A stretch of 64,000 nt of DNA from Taeniopygia guttata. Taxonomy: Eukaryota; Chordata; Aves; Passeriformes; Estrildidae. A program made the position numbers and the translations under genes. The DNA is taken from assembly GCF_048771995.1 (NCBI RefSeq), contig NC_133024.1, positions 88,010,501 through 88,074,500 of the forward strand, given 5' to 3'. Positions 1 through 13,040 of the stretch are shown here, one piece after another; the first letter of the stretch is position 1, and every line of letters begins with the position of its first letter. The notes under the pieces were generated by a model. It was not told the origin of the DNA. It saw nothing but the letters and a program-made list of their open reading frames with translations, and made no database searches.

Positions 1-2339
1 TCGTAGAAAGAGAAGGGCTTTCTCTCATCTTATATTTAGATCCAGAAATTTTTAGGGTTTTTTCTGTTAGTATCTTGACCAAAACCCCAAACATTTTTTT
101 TAATGCATACTCTGAATGCTGCTTTGCACTGTACTGCAAAGAGTAGGGGCAAGTGAATGAAACAGGCCGATAAGGAAAGCACAAAAATTATTGTACAAAG
201 AGAGATTGTTTAGATATCTTTATTTAGCAAGAGAAGTACATTGCCAATAGGAAGGAGGAAAATGGAGACTCAGCTGTGTTTACCAAGGCAACAGAAATTT
301 TCCTGAAGTGAGGCCAACTTTGATATGAGCTATTAATTTTGCTTGATTTTTGCAGGGCTACTTCTGAATAGGACTTGAATGTCATGTTTTTATGTGAGGG
401 CATAAACATCTTTCTTTCATTTTATGTTAGTTTTGCATCTATGTTTCTAAAAACTGATGGCTGGTCTGGCACTAGAAGGCTCATGGCTGAGCTTGTAGCA
501 TGACCTGAAACAAGTTGTGCCCTGTGTACTTCTGGGAAGGGCTGGGATCCTTGTGGCACCAAAACAGGCTCTTGAAATAAAGCCAAGTGCATTGTGTTAA
601 TCCTGTATTTTTTGCCCTTCTCTTCTTCCATCTCAGCAAGGTTTTTCCTTGTGGCTCCGATCCAACAAGCCGTTTAATGTGCAGGTGCAGCACAGGATGG
701 GACCTCCTGGCACGTCTCACTGTGTGCTGAACTGTATTTTCTATGAAAAAACAAGGCAACTGCTGCGGCCACCTGCCCCTGCCAGCCCCAGTCTTTGTTA
801 GTGCTGAGGCATCTTCCCAGAGCACCAAGGTCAAGGGTGACAAGGCAGGAAATACCAAGTGAAAGCACAAGTCCCTACATTTCACCTGCTGACCTTCAAA
901 GATGGGTGCAGCTGCCAGGATTTACCTGCAGCACTCTGGTTTTGTCCATGAGAGCAGCTTTTCTGGGCAGCACAGCAGGCTGTGTCTGGGTCTCACTGCT
1001 CCCTGAGCACACTTGTCTGAGCACAGGTTGGCTCGTCATGCAGGGCCACCTGCAGTTCTTGCACCACCAGTGATCCACGTTGTGCCAATTGTCAGAGGCA
1101 GTGCAGGTGGTGATGTCCTGGAGATTGCCATCTGTGAAACACTAAAGGAGGGTGAACATTTTTCTGCAGGGTTTCCTATGGATCACATTTTTTAGTGTTC
1201 CCTAGGCACAGCTATTACTTGGTGGTTTTGATACCAGCAAACCTATGAGCTGTCAAGTCTATTTCTGCCTTCATCCTGCCTCAGATAAGTGCCAGGCTTG
1301 AGTGCCAGTACATGAATGTCCTTTCTCATCCCACTAGGCCACTCACACTCCTGACCCATAGACCATAAGCCAAGTCTTGTTCTTTGGCCCCTTTTCTATT
1401 GCAGATGTGAGAAGGAGCTCTGAGTGATCTCCTGTATCTCACACCTTCACTGATAACTACCCTTCCCCATTAACAGGAGCCCTCAGCCTTCTCTTCCCCA
1501 CTGATACTTTCCTCACAATTTCACCCTATTATTCCCTCATTTTCCCATTGTTTCTGGCAAGACGGATTTGTTTAACTTCAAGTATTTTTTAGATTTCTCA
1601 CTGGACTCAAGTTGCAATGCTTCAGAGTGAGCTTGCCCCTCCCTGTCACCTTCTTAGCAGACCCAGGTTGTAAGAGCATACCATTACTTTACTTCCTTCC
1701 ACTCTCTGAGTGGAAATTACATTTTGTAGGTATTGTTCAGGTTTTGGGCATGATGAACTGTCCCACTGATTCTGTTGAGTAAAAGCGAAGAATTGAAGGC
1801 TGGAAATTTTCTTGACCTACCCAAGCATGTGTACTGTGACCCATTTGCCTGAGCTCTTGCATGTGTGACTGCCCCCCAAAGAGCTTGGTTGTTTTGTCAA
1901 TACAGTGTTGAATTGGCCATATCCAGTAGGGAATTACTTGGTGCTACTTAAGTGGAAATGTCAAGAGGCTTGCAAGCATGAAATTATAACCAGAATTTAT
2001 CTATGGGCAAGTTCTGGTAGACTTCTATGCACTTCAAGAAAACTATGTATTGGTCTGTGGATCATATCCCCTGGCTTGCACAACTGAACAGAGTCAACCT
2101 CATGGAGTTATTTTTGGGACCTCATATCAATAATATTTTCCTCCTTTTGAGCACAGTGAACAATCATTTTGTACAGCCAAGTTTGTGAGATTTGGGAGTT
2201 TTATTTCAAAGGACTTCTAGGTAACATCTAAAACAAGGTTTGATTTTAACCCTGAGGAGGAAAGTAAAAAAATGGGCATGACCAAATTCCCACTTAGAAA
2301 ACAAAATCTATGAACATCCTTTGACAAATGGACTTGAGT
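1..2339. other. Intergenic, nothing recognised
   Basis: Moderately AT-rich unique sequence. Open frames up to 134 codons occur (for example 481-885 minus) but have no familiar domain, no consistent splice context and overlap other open frames. No CR1 tail or simple repeat of note was seen. Confidence 0.6.
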
Positions 2340-3850
2340 GAGGCTTAACCAAGGACCCTAGGCCATGGGACCAGATGAAGAGGTTCCCAGAGAAGTCTTT
2401 ATGTAGTTTGTTCTTTCCTTTGGTAATCCCAGACTTCCTAGGTAAATAAGAGCTCTAAACTTTGTTGCTTCCCCAACTCTAAGCCTAGGCACAGACTAAA
2501 CCCTTTTCCACGGACCACAGGCTATAGCAGAAATCAAAAAGCTATCATGGGAGAAATATTTTTACATTCTCCCTTGTCAGCCACAACACAACTGGAGTTC
2601 AAGGATTTTCCCCTCTCCTAACCCTAAACATTGGCCTTGGCTGCATTATCACAAGCCACACCAGTGATGAAATTTTCAGAGATAAAATCCTAATGAATCC
2701 AGTCCCTCCATCTTTGGGAACTCTTTAGTAGCTCCACATCACACGCAGTTCTAGGCTTTGACATTGCCCTGAACTAACCTTAGCCCTAAACCTTCTGTGT
2801 GAACTGAGCATTTGCCAAAGAGACTAAGCCTTGGCCAAGATAACAAACTTGTGAGGGGAGAAAACTCTTTGCAGCCTCTCCTTTGCCTTTGGCAGTGCGT
2901 TAACAACCCCATGCCAGCTGGAGCTGTAGGACTTCTAAGTGCTCAAATTGTAAGCCTAAGCTCAGGTGTGGGCTGCTTCACAGGTAAGAGCACTCAGGTG
3001 TGGCTGAGATGGAACGTGTAGCAGGGGGTTATTTTTTACTGTTCATTCCAGCCTTTTCCAAACCCTTTGCAGACCTTTGCTATCTGGAGTGCTAGGCTTT
3101 GTCCCTCTTCCATCCTTAGCCCTGAAGCAATGGTCCAGATGAAAAAGCAATCAGAGGAGAAATATTTGTGACCTGCACTTCCCTTCAGAAGTCCCTCACC
3201 AGTGCCATGCTAATTGTTACTGTAGGCTTTTTCCCTTTCCCAGTGTTGAGCTCAACTCTAAGGCTGTGCACGGGGTAATCCTTTGCTGAGGAACCAAAGC
3301 CCAAATCAAGCAATTATCAAAGGAATGATCTTCTAGGAGACTGCTGCTTCTCCTGGCAGCCTGCGGGAAATGCAGCATCCACTGAAGCTTCAGAATATCT
3401 CGCTCCCAAAGCAAAAGCCTGACCTTATTATTTTATTCATAATTAGGGATAACCTGCTGTGGTTCCCAACGAAGATGTCAGAGGAGCAATCTTTCAGGAA
3501 ACCCAAACCATATTCCTAACACTAAATCTGAAATGAGCTCTGGGCCATCATTTAACTGAAAAAGGTGCAGGAAGGAAACATTTTTCTTTCCTCCTCCTTA
3601 CTTTGGAATCCCCTTATGATAGCCCCATACCAAAAGAACTCCTGTTTCTGTCCCAAACCTAACCCTGCCCCAGACTCTCAATCAGCTTACCTAGAACCCA
3701 GGGAAAAAGGTTTTCCAGGGGTAATTTTTTTTCAGCCTATACATTGCTTTGGCAGTCCAATGCCAGCTGGGGCTTTAGGCTTTATCCCATTCCTAAACAA
3801 TGTTACTGTAACCTGATTTTTATCCCTATCCCTAAACTGGGCTCTTCAAG
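2340..3850. repeat. Diverged tandem repeat block, period about 155 bp, with CCCTAA-like words
   Basis: A recurring order of words is visible. First comes a variant of GGTCCAGATGAAAAAGC, then AGAGGAGAAATATTT, then a pyrimidine-rich CTCTCCTT stretch, TTTGGCAGT, TGCCAGCTGG, TAGGCTTT and finally CCTTAGCCCTAAACC. Anchors of the first word fall near 2364, 2510, 2670, 2832, 3131, 3289 and 3459, mostly multiples of 145-170 bp apart. TAGGCTTT anchors fall near 2752, 3092, 3223 and 3775. The TTTGGCAGT/TGCCAGCTGG pair occurs at 2889-2923 and 3749-3772. Units are strongly diverged, so this is an old satellite-like array. I do not recognise the family. Edges are approximate. Confidence 0.65.
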
Positions 3851-6074
3851 AGATAATCACATAACTCCAGAGTTGAAATGCTGACAGTCTCTAGCCTTCC
3901 TTCCAGCTACAGTGACTCACTTTTACAGTTTAAGCCATGTGCTCCTTTTGACTCTTACTGCCACAGCCAGGCTCAGCACAATTAAAGATTAGTAACAGGC
4001 ATGTATTGCTAGTGTGTTTGTGAGCGCCATTTAGGGTTGTTCTTCTCTAATGGAAAAAACCAAACCAAACCCAAATACCTCTGCCAGGTAGCATTGTTGG
4101 GTCTAATTATGGGGAATTTAATTATGGGGAGGATTGAAGACCAGATGACATCCTTGTGAGATGAGCACATTTGTCCACTAATCTGTGTGGACTGTGTGAT
4201 GAAGTCATGGGGACAGGAGCTTCAGACCCAGCTATCTTCCTGCCTGTTCTGGTGCAGGCCATGCACTCTTTGCCCCCATGCTGAAGACTCTCCCCTGGCA
4301 TCCAGCTGGAAGAACAGAAGGATCAAACCAGCTCCCTGTTCTTTTGCATCCGGCTCTTGCTGTTCCTGTCAACAGCACCCAGAGAAAGACCATGTGTTTA
4401 ATTTCATGTAGTCTCCCACCCATCTGCTGGAGCAAGCCATGGATCTAAATCCTACAGGCATTTCCCTCTCCTTCCACCCCCTTCAAATCTGTACCCATTT
4501 GGTAAGTCACTAATAAAATAAAAAGTTTCCCATATTAGCAAAGATTATTTCTGTAACTTCTGCTATGTGTTCCAATATTCTCAAGAACCTCTGCATCTTC
4601 CCTATTGTGTTTTAATGCTGGGAAGGATGGGGCAATCCCCCGCAGTAAATGTTCTCCGTCAGAAAAAGGAATGACCCACGTGTGTCTGGAAAATGGAACA
4701 GTGAATGTTAACAGGTCCTTACCCTGAGGTGTGTTCTCTGGCAATTATGGTTTCAGATGGCTCTGGGTGAGGGTTATCTCCTGTAGCTTCTCAGATCTTT
4801 AGCAAAAGCATAAAATCTGCTCCTTGAGATCAACCTAACTGCATCTAAAGCTGTGACTGTACTGCAACTCAGAGCTGTAGGATTGAATTTAGGCTGGTAC
4901 AATGGAAATCAAGGTAAATCTGCATCGTGTGTGTTGCTTTTTCATTGAGCTTGAGGGTTTGAGGGCAGAAAGGGAAGATAACTCTGAAAGTTGTAAGGAA
5001 AAATGGAAAGAGTCACTGCTAGGAAAGAAAATTTATGAAGTAAAGATTTCTGTAGGCAAATACCAGGTCGAGTGCTGATGAATGGTAACTGCCCAAGCAT
5101 AACTCATGAGTTATTTTGTGGTGGAAAGTAATATACTACACTGAGCATCCTCATTCAGCAGAAAGAGCCCTGCTGCATGTTCATGTGATACACAAAAGCT
5201 TACCTACACGTTTTGGTTGTGTTGTAACTCCATCTGTAGTAATTAAATCAGGACATCCCTCTGGCATGGGTTCAGTTAGACTGATGGGACCCAATTCCCA
5301 CACATTTAACAGAGAAGGCTGTGTGGATGTGAAAAACTCCAAGCTGATGGAGCCACCACCTGTGCAAATGTCTGTAGCATTGTGATGACACTGCCACTCA
5401 GTCACAGCTCTCTACCCAGAGTAAATCACTAAAAACCCAAACCAAACCCCTGTAACAAAATTTTGAAAAAGCTTTGTTTTGCTGCATGTTCATCTTCCCA
5501 GCTCCTTGACACCGAAGACCAGAGGGATACGTGGATCCACAGGCAGAAGAGGTGAAAGGCCAGGTGAGCCAGGGTGGAAGGGCTGTCCTGGCACAGCACA
5601 CTGACCCCCTGCTGCCAGCAGCTCCCAGCTCCAGCAGGGTCTGAGGGAGGGTTTTGGCAATTGCCAAAGGGCTCTCCAGCCATGGGGAAGGTGCCTAGGG
5701 GAGGAATGAATGGTGGAGCAGGTGCAAGGGTAAAGCCATTGGTAAACTCATGAATCTTCAGCCCTGGTGCTTGTCTGGCCATTTCATGTGCTGGCTAGGT
5801 CAATGATGAAAGACTTATTCATAGAATCATTGTATCCTGAAATGTTGCAATTTAGTAGAAATAACACTGTGAAGCAAGATATATTATTTATTCCTGACCC
5901 TTTCACCTCAGCCAGAGCACTTTTTCGTGTGATTTAACTGAATTAGCAAGTAGACTGTGATCTGATGAAGCAGTGAATTCTGCAATGGTGCTGCAGGACA
6001 GAAGTCCCTGGGGCATGGGGCTGTGACACAGATTGGAGCAGCAACTAGGGGGAAAAAATAAAAAGAACTTAAAA

Positions 6075-6103
6075 TTTTTTTTCTTTTTTTTTTTTTTTTT
6101 TTT
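6075..6103. repeat. Poly-T tract
   Basis: A T homopolymer interrupted by a single C. It has no neighbouring retroposon body that I can identify. Confidence 0.9.
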
Positions 6104-6930
6104 AGTTGGGTGTTAAGGTGGTGTGAATGGGCAGGCTGGGATGAGGTCTTCAGCTTGTCTTGGCATCATGTTTTCAAGCCTGAGTCAGTGGCTATGCAAA
6201 ACAGAGGAAGCAGCAGAAATAACAATTTGCCAGTATTTGTTGTTATGTATTTTGGTTAATTGTGATCACAATATGCTCATGGGACCAAATTAAGCTGAGG
6301 AATATTTTTTTAGATTTGAAAAGGCACTGAATTTCTTGGATTATATATCCACAACAAGAAACAAGTTCATTCTCATTATAGAAATCAGGAAATGCATTTC
6401 CAGCAGGAGGCATGAAGGACATGCATGACCACCACTCATTTAACTAGCTGAAAATGTACTTTTAAATTATGGTCCTCTCTGGTCACAGCATTTGGGGTGA
6501 CATTATAGAAAGCCCAAGGAAACCTCTGGGCCTCTAAACTGACTAGCTGCATGGAGGTGATTTTATTCTTCCAGGAGTAAGTGATTATTGCTTCCTATGG
6601 TTACTCTGAGTGGGGGTTGTGTTTGGTGTCAGGGCAGTGCCTGGTTGCACACTCAGTTCCTCAGCTCAGGGTCTTTTGCAGTGCCTGAGGGGGATGCATT
6701 GGATGAAATGTGTTTACAAGTCTTCCTCAAAAAATACATCAGGAGGAAGAAGAGCACCCCTTTCCTTAGAAAGTGCCAGGATTAGTCCAGGATGTGGCAG
6801 ATAAGGATTAGCTTCCTCCTTTTTCCCTTAGGCTCCTTGGGATCATCACTCACACTTTCCTGTTGAAACTGCTTCCCTTTGTTTCAGTAGTCACTCGGCT
6901 AGAGAAAAAAGAGCAAACACAAGGCAATTG

Positions 6931-6984
6931 CAATAATAATATTGGTGGTGCTAGTAGTAGTAATAATAATAATAGTAATAACAA
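6931..6984. repeat. (TAA)n/(TAG)n trinucleotide microsatellite
   Basis: An imperfect trinucleotide run of AAT/TAG/TAA units, interrupted by a GGTGGTGCTAG segment in its first third. Confidence 0.9.
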
Positions 6985-9900
6985 TTTACTCTTGACAGCT
7001 GCAAGAATCACATTGGGTTCTGACAATATTTCTGATTAGTTCCTTGTACCTCTGAGAGGACAGGAGACAGGAGATTTGTTGGCCCTGCTCTCCATATGTA
7101 AGAAAAAAAAACACTAAGGAAGCAATCCTTAGTGTCCCTTCCAAACTCTTCTTACTCTCCAAAATAGCCAGAAATGTAGTGTTAGTGCCTGTTCAGCTCT
7201 GCCTGGGAGAGAGCACAGCTGAGCCTCAGAAATCAGGGTGAATAATTTATTTTGCATAACAAAAAATTAAAGTGTAAGGAAATGACAAGAAGGAAAGAAT
7301 ATACAAAATTGCTGAAATTACTAGTATTAGCAGATGCAGAATTTGCCTAATCAGGAAGGTAAATTACTGGGCAAAAGCAGAGCCTAAACTTGAATGTGAA
7401 TATTTTTGAAGCTTTGCACATTGCCACTCTGTATTTAAGGAGGGATCAGTCAGGGAACAACTTGCAGTAGTGATTATCATGTCTGAAAGCAAAGTCAAAA
7501 GAGCCCTCTTACAAAAATTTAATCTTGGTCCCCATCCTGCCTTTACTCTCCCTCTCAATCACTAACCATTGGTTGCAGCTTCTCCAGGCTCAAAAGAGAA
7601 ATTGCTGAACTATTATTGCTGGACAACTCTTCCTCCTCCAGGACATTTATTAAACTAACACCTTTATTATTCAAAATATTTGAACAAGTGATAGTATGGT
7701 TACCTCACTCTTTCAGAGGTCTGCTGATGCCAGCCCTAACACAGAGAACAAAGTAGAGATTTTTGCTCAGCACACCATTTCTCCTCTCCCCTGTTCTCCC
7801 TGCACAAAGTGACCCCTGATGAAGGACAGGCAGAGGCCTGAGCTTTAGAAGAGATTATTTTGTTCAACTTTGGGATTGAAAACAAACACTCCCAAGTCTC
7901 CTTTGATGCCAGCTGACCTGAATCAAAGCTTGCAGACCCCTGGCTGATAATGTTTACCAGATGCAGCAGTGAAGAAGGGTTTCCAATCTAGCTTCTCTGT
8001 TTCTAGGCATCCATACCCAAAAATTAAGTGCATGGGTAGAAGTTTGGCATCTGACTGCTGTGAGGGAAGTGTTGTTGCAGAAGAGAAAAAGCAAATAGAA
8101 AATTCTCTTTCTGCATAGCCCAGTACATTCAGGTACTTGACTAATAGCTTCTAATATTCCAGGTAAGTGAAAAAGACCTGTTAGAGGTTCTGCAGTGGTG
8201 GGGGTTGCTGGCAGCTGGATCTCTACTAACATTTTGGAGAGTAGGGGGAGTACTGTGTGGCAAACACCTTGGCAGGAGGGCAGAAGTGAGTGAAGGGAAG
8301 GAACAACAAAACCAACATTGTTTTTGCTGACAGCAGCAGAAGAATATGGCAAGTGTCACCTGAGGGACTCTCAGCAGCAGATATGGACACTGGCAGGGCC
8401 TGGTAGTGCTGGGGACACAGATAGCTTGGTCACCTGCCACAGGGACAAAGAGAGATGGTGACAGTTACCTGATCACTAAGTGTAGAAGAAAACAGTGATG
8501 CAAGGAAGATATTACTTCATAACCTGCAATCACTGTGTCAGAGAGTCCAGTCCTGCCAGCAGCTCAGTGATGACAAAGCAAAGATACAGAGGGAGGAATG
8601 AGGTGGCCACACAAGAAACTCACAAATGCTTGACTGCCAGAGGCTCAATCTATTATGCAAGGACTCCAGCTGAGCCTGTTGGGAATGGGAGAAGGAGAAG
8701 GAAAGGGGAAAATGTAAGCATTCATATTTCGGAGGCCCAGCTGCTCAAAGCAAATCCAAACAAAAGGCACTGTTGTCCCAGTGCTGGAAATAAGCCTGAG
8801 AGATCAGGACTTGGGGCAGCAGGAGAGAGTTAAGCATTGCATGACAGGACATATCCACCCTTGTGACAGCTCTGTATATGATACAGAAAAATATTAAACA
8901 AAGGAAGAATATCCAGGCCCCACAACTCCCTGTGTGTCCTTGTACACATGGATTGTGCCTGTACTCCCAGGACATGACAGCTTGCCAGCCCTGCAGTCAC
9001 ATCAGTTCCCTGGGGCTCCTGGGAATGTGCTGGCCATCCTCAGGGATGGACCCTCCTTTCAGAAACTGCCTTAAAAAGCAGCAGCAGGATGGGGGCAGGG
9101 AAAGCAGCCAGAGGATGTAAACCTTGTGCAAAAGTCTGTGAAACAAAGGCTGATGAGAGTGGCCTGCATGGGGGAGCACAGCTTTTCTAGGGCTTGGGTA
9201 GGGCTTGGGCCAGTGGCATGAGATATGCCTTGGATGTGAGTCCCGCATACAGGGAGGGAGAACAGAAAACAGAGATAGATATGAGTCCACAGGAATGCTC
9301 TCCTTTTCCTGTGTGTGTGCCAGTTGCTGATTAATTACCATCCTTGACAGACTATGTTAGGGTAGCTTGACCTGGGACCTCTCATCTATCTTTGTAAAGA
9401 ATTGGGGCATAATCACCTCCTGTGGGCAGTGAACTTCACAATGCCCTTCTTCACTTGAGGCTTCACTTCTGAAAAACCATTAACTTGCTCTCAGCTCCAT
9501 GAGCTCTCACACACTGATAGGTGTGACAGACAGAAGGCCAAAGATCATGGCATGGGATGCATACATCCTCCCTAGGGGCTGAAGCAGCTGCTGCACAGTA
9601 TTTGGTCTCTCCATCACCTGCCAGACCTGCACCAGCTGTGTTACAGCTGCTGGGGTGCTCCCACACCCCTGTTCTTCTTACATTATTGACACACAGGAGC
9701 CTTTTCTCCTTTACTAGTCCCAGACAAGTCCTACAGCCTTGTCCCAAATATGTTTCTCCCTCTGTTGTTCTGCAGTGTTTTTGCCTGAGCAAGACCCTGA
9801 CATTTCTTGATTCAAGCAGTAAATGACACATAATTGAAATACATACATGACCTATCATATGCTATATGATGGGAATCATGTTCTATCATATGGGAATTAA

Positions 9901-12211
9901 CCCATTCTTCCACACAGGGAGTGGCAGCTCTCCTCAACAGATCTCATCCCTTGTCTCCCTTATCTTGCCTTCATCAATCCCCACCTTATTTTAGAACTGC
10001 TAAAGCATCAGTGGGATGTCTGAGTCAAAACCCTACACAAGACCAGATTTTTGTTCCTCAACTCCTTTGATGCATCCCACTGCAGCCATTCACATGCAAG
10101 ACACAAGTAAAAGGATGGAGTAAAATGGACCCTCTGCACAGTCTGGTCCTCCTTGGGCCAGGGAGAAAGAAGGTCAGGGCTCTCCCATGTCTGATCCTGA
10201 ATCCTGGGATGAGGCCTGCCTGGCCTGCCTATGTTTTACTGTATTCTCATTCAGTATATATGCAGTCATACTGGGAATTTCAGTCTCAAACCCACTATTA
10301 GTCTCACTATTAGTGCTCCCCCATCCCCTCCCAGTCTGTCCAGTATGTTTATTTCAGTCCTGGACTGGAGTGTGAAGTGATGTAACAGGTCTCCTAGACA
10401 GGAAACTCGGGCTCAGGGCTGGCAGAAGCTGTAGGTCTGGGCAGTGCAGATGTGGGGCTGCACCCCTGGCCCTTCCTCTGTGTCCCAGCAGTGCCAGCAG
10501 CACCGTGCCTGCAGCCTTTCCTTCCCTCTTTCCTCCCAAAGCACTTCAGGGATGCCACCCTGGCACAGACTGCCTCCCAGCCACAGGGGTGCTTAAGATG
10601 ACAGGTATATAAATATTATTTAGCATGTGGTTTGCATGCTGTCTAGTCTTTGCTTGAAAGAGCAGTATATAGGGAGAGAACCAAAAAGTGATGCTTTTTT
10701 ATAGTCCTGGAAGAGCAACCCAACACCTCCAAAGTAACACAAGCCACTGATGAAAGGAAAATTCCTGTGTTGGTACCACAGGTGAGCAGTCAGGCATCTG
10801 CTTTAACAAGGAATGTTAAAACACCTCCAGGGATCACACCCTTGCTCAAGTTCCTACCAAATGGAGATTCAATCTCAGGAGGATTAATTTTTCTTTTTTC
10901 CTTTAGATGTTTTCCAGCCATATGGTGCCAGTCTCAAAAATTAATGTCTGAATCATTTATTTTTAATAGGTAAATATCTTCCTTCTGTCTCTTCTTTATT
11001 CAGGTTTCCTTGGTAGGACAATAACTATTTTTTTTTTTCTTTTTTAATAGAGAATGAGCCTCCTTGTCTTGATCCTTTAGATTTGTGGAAGTCTTTCCTT
11101 GAGAAGTGTTACCAGAAGGGGAAGGTGGCCATGCTTGTCCCATCCCATGGTGTGGCTCAAGGAAGTGCCACTCTCACCTCATATGCAACACAGGGCTATG
11201 GACTTCCCCCACCTGCTGTGGTGGGGAAGTCCCTCAGAAACTGTGTTTATGTGATCACATACTTTTTTTACAATATATGTGTCCAGCTCCTCTTACAGAC
11301 TTCACTGTTATTTTCTTTCTGCTGCTGTATTCCAGCACCTTCAAACAAACCTCAAAATCACTTCAGTAGCCCTGTTGTTCTCCAGGTTGTTTGCCATCAT
11401 CTCTTGCAAGCTGGAAACCTTTTATCTCATGAAGGCAATACACAGATGATGTGTGTGCCTGGATGGGTGTGGGTTTAAGTGGGTCACATTTGGGTGCTTT
11501 AAACTCATGAGCTATGCAAGAAAACCAGCACTACAACTTCCCTCCCCTGGCTCCTCTCACTGAGCTTCACTGTCTTGGTGCTAAAATATCCCCCCAAAAG
11601 TAGACTGACAGCAATGGTGGGAAGGTGCTTCCATGTCCAGCCTGATGCATCCAGTCTGGGCTATGAAAGGGCCTGGATTACGCCTTGCAGCTGGGTTGTT
11701 AGCTGCAGCAATTAGATATGCACTAGCATGTGTAAGCAAGTGGATGTATCCAACTCTGGGAGAGATTTTAAATAGGCAGCTCTGGTAGTCCTCTCAGTTT
11801 CTCTCAACATGAGGATTTTCTGCTTTACTGGTTTATTTTTGGATATCCAGGCTGCAGAAAAAGGAATTTTGTTAATAGAGACATGCAGTCTCATTTGTGA
11901 AAATAACTCCATAAGTATGGGAGAACATTGTGCTGTTTTACTTAAATCTGCACATGTTTTGCTGACTTAGAAGTTGGTACTGCATTTCAAAGACTAGCTC
12001 ACTAAGCCTGATTGGTGTCCTTTATCTTTTGATGTTTAAGAAGTTTTTCTTTCCAAAGTCTTCTTTTCTTTCAGGCACTTCAATGAAAAGTCTTCTTTCG
12101 CCCACTTTCAGAACAGCACGTAATATCCTTCAATTCTCCCTGATTTATCTTCTGTATTCTCTTGACTCAAGGCAGATCATAAATTTACTCTAATTTATGA
12201 TCTGGTACTCC

Positions 12212-12228
12212 TTTTTTTTTTTTTTTTT
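12212..12228. repeat. Poly-T tract
   Basis: Seventeen consecutive T bases in an AT-rich context. Confidence 0.85.
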
Positions 12229-13010
12229 CCTTAATTTTTATTCGGCATTTTCTGAGACATTTATTTCATCCTAATGAAAATAATGTATCTACTTGGGTAT
12301 GCTTGTCCAGTGTACTGTGGTGTCCTACCATGGCAATAGGGACAATAAATGCATCAGCTGGAGGCAGAATCAACTTATTCCTTGCTAAAATTTCATCAAG
12401 TATCTGGATGTTTTTATTTTTCCCTTGAACTACTAATACTTACATGTTCAAATGCAAAAAAGTGTGTTTAAAAATAAAGTGAAGGGTCAAACTCTGACCT
12501 TGTCTTCTGTGGGAACTGCACTGATGTGGTGCTCAAGACCATGCTCTGCTCAGAATTCCAGAGTAGAAAGAAGAATCCTTTTTATTTTCTTTTGACTTTT
12601 TTTGGTGCAGCAATAGACCCACTTTTGTCTTGTTTGAAGGCTTTAAAACAAACCACAGTTTTCTGTGACAGTTCTAGGTCTTGTATATTACTTCATTTTT
12701 CTACTTTTCTTCTAGTTTTTATGTCACCAAAGGTTTTTGCAGGAAAAGAGGATTATTATTATTATTAACTTTAAAGAGGTCATCTGCTTCTGCTTCATAT
12801 CTCTCTCTCCTTAAACCGTTATTTTCTGTTTGTGACATCAAATTGTTGCTGTTGAAGCATCACAAAAATAGAAGAATATGGCATCATGTCAAATAACAAC
12901 GTATCTGGGAACTTTTAAAGGTGTCCTCATTTTCACATTTTGTTTTCCCAAGCCCTGATTTTAATGTTTGCCTGAAAAAATAATTTTGCAGACAATAAGC
13001 CTCCTACCTT

Positions 13011-13040
13011 CTTACCTACCTACCTACCTCCCTACCTACC
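13011..13040. repeat. (TACC)n tetranucleotide microsatellite
   Basis: Seven TACC-like units in a row, with one CTCC interruption. Confidence 0.92.

Noticed and set aside
5815-5850. TCATAGAATCATTGT resembling a CR1 terminus
   Set aside because: Only about 15 bp match the CR1 end and no CR1 tail sequence follows in either direction.
9463-9858. 131-codon minus-strand open frame
   Set aside because: Low-complexity composition, an overlapping opposite-strand frame of similar size, no domain and no splice context.
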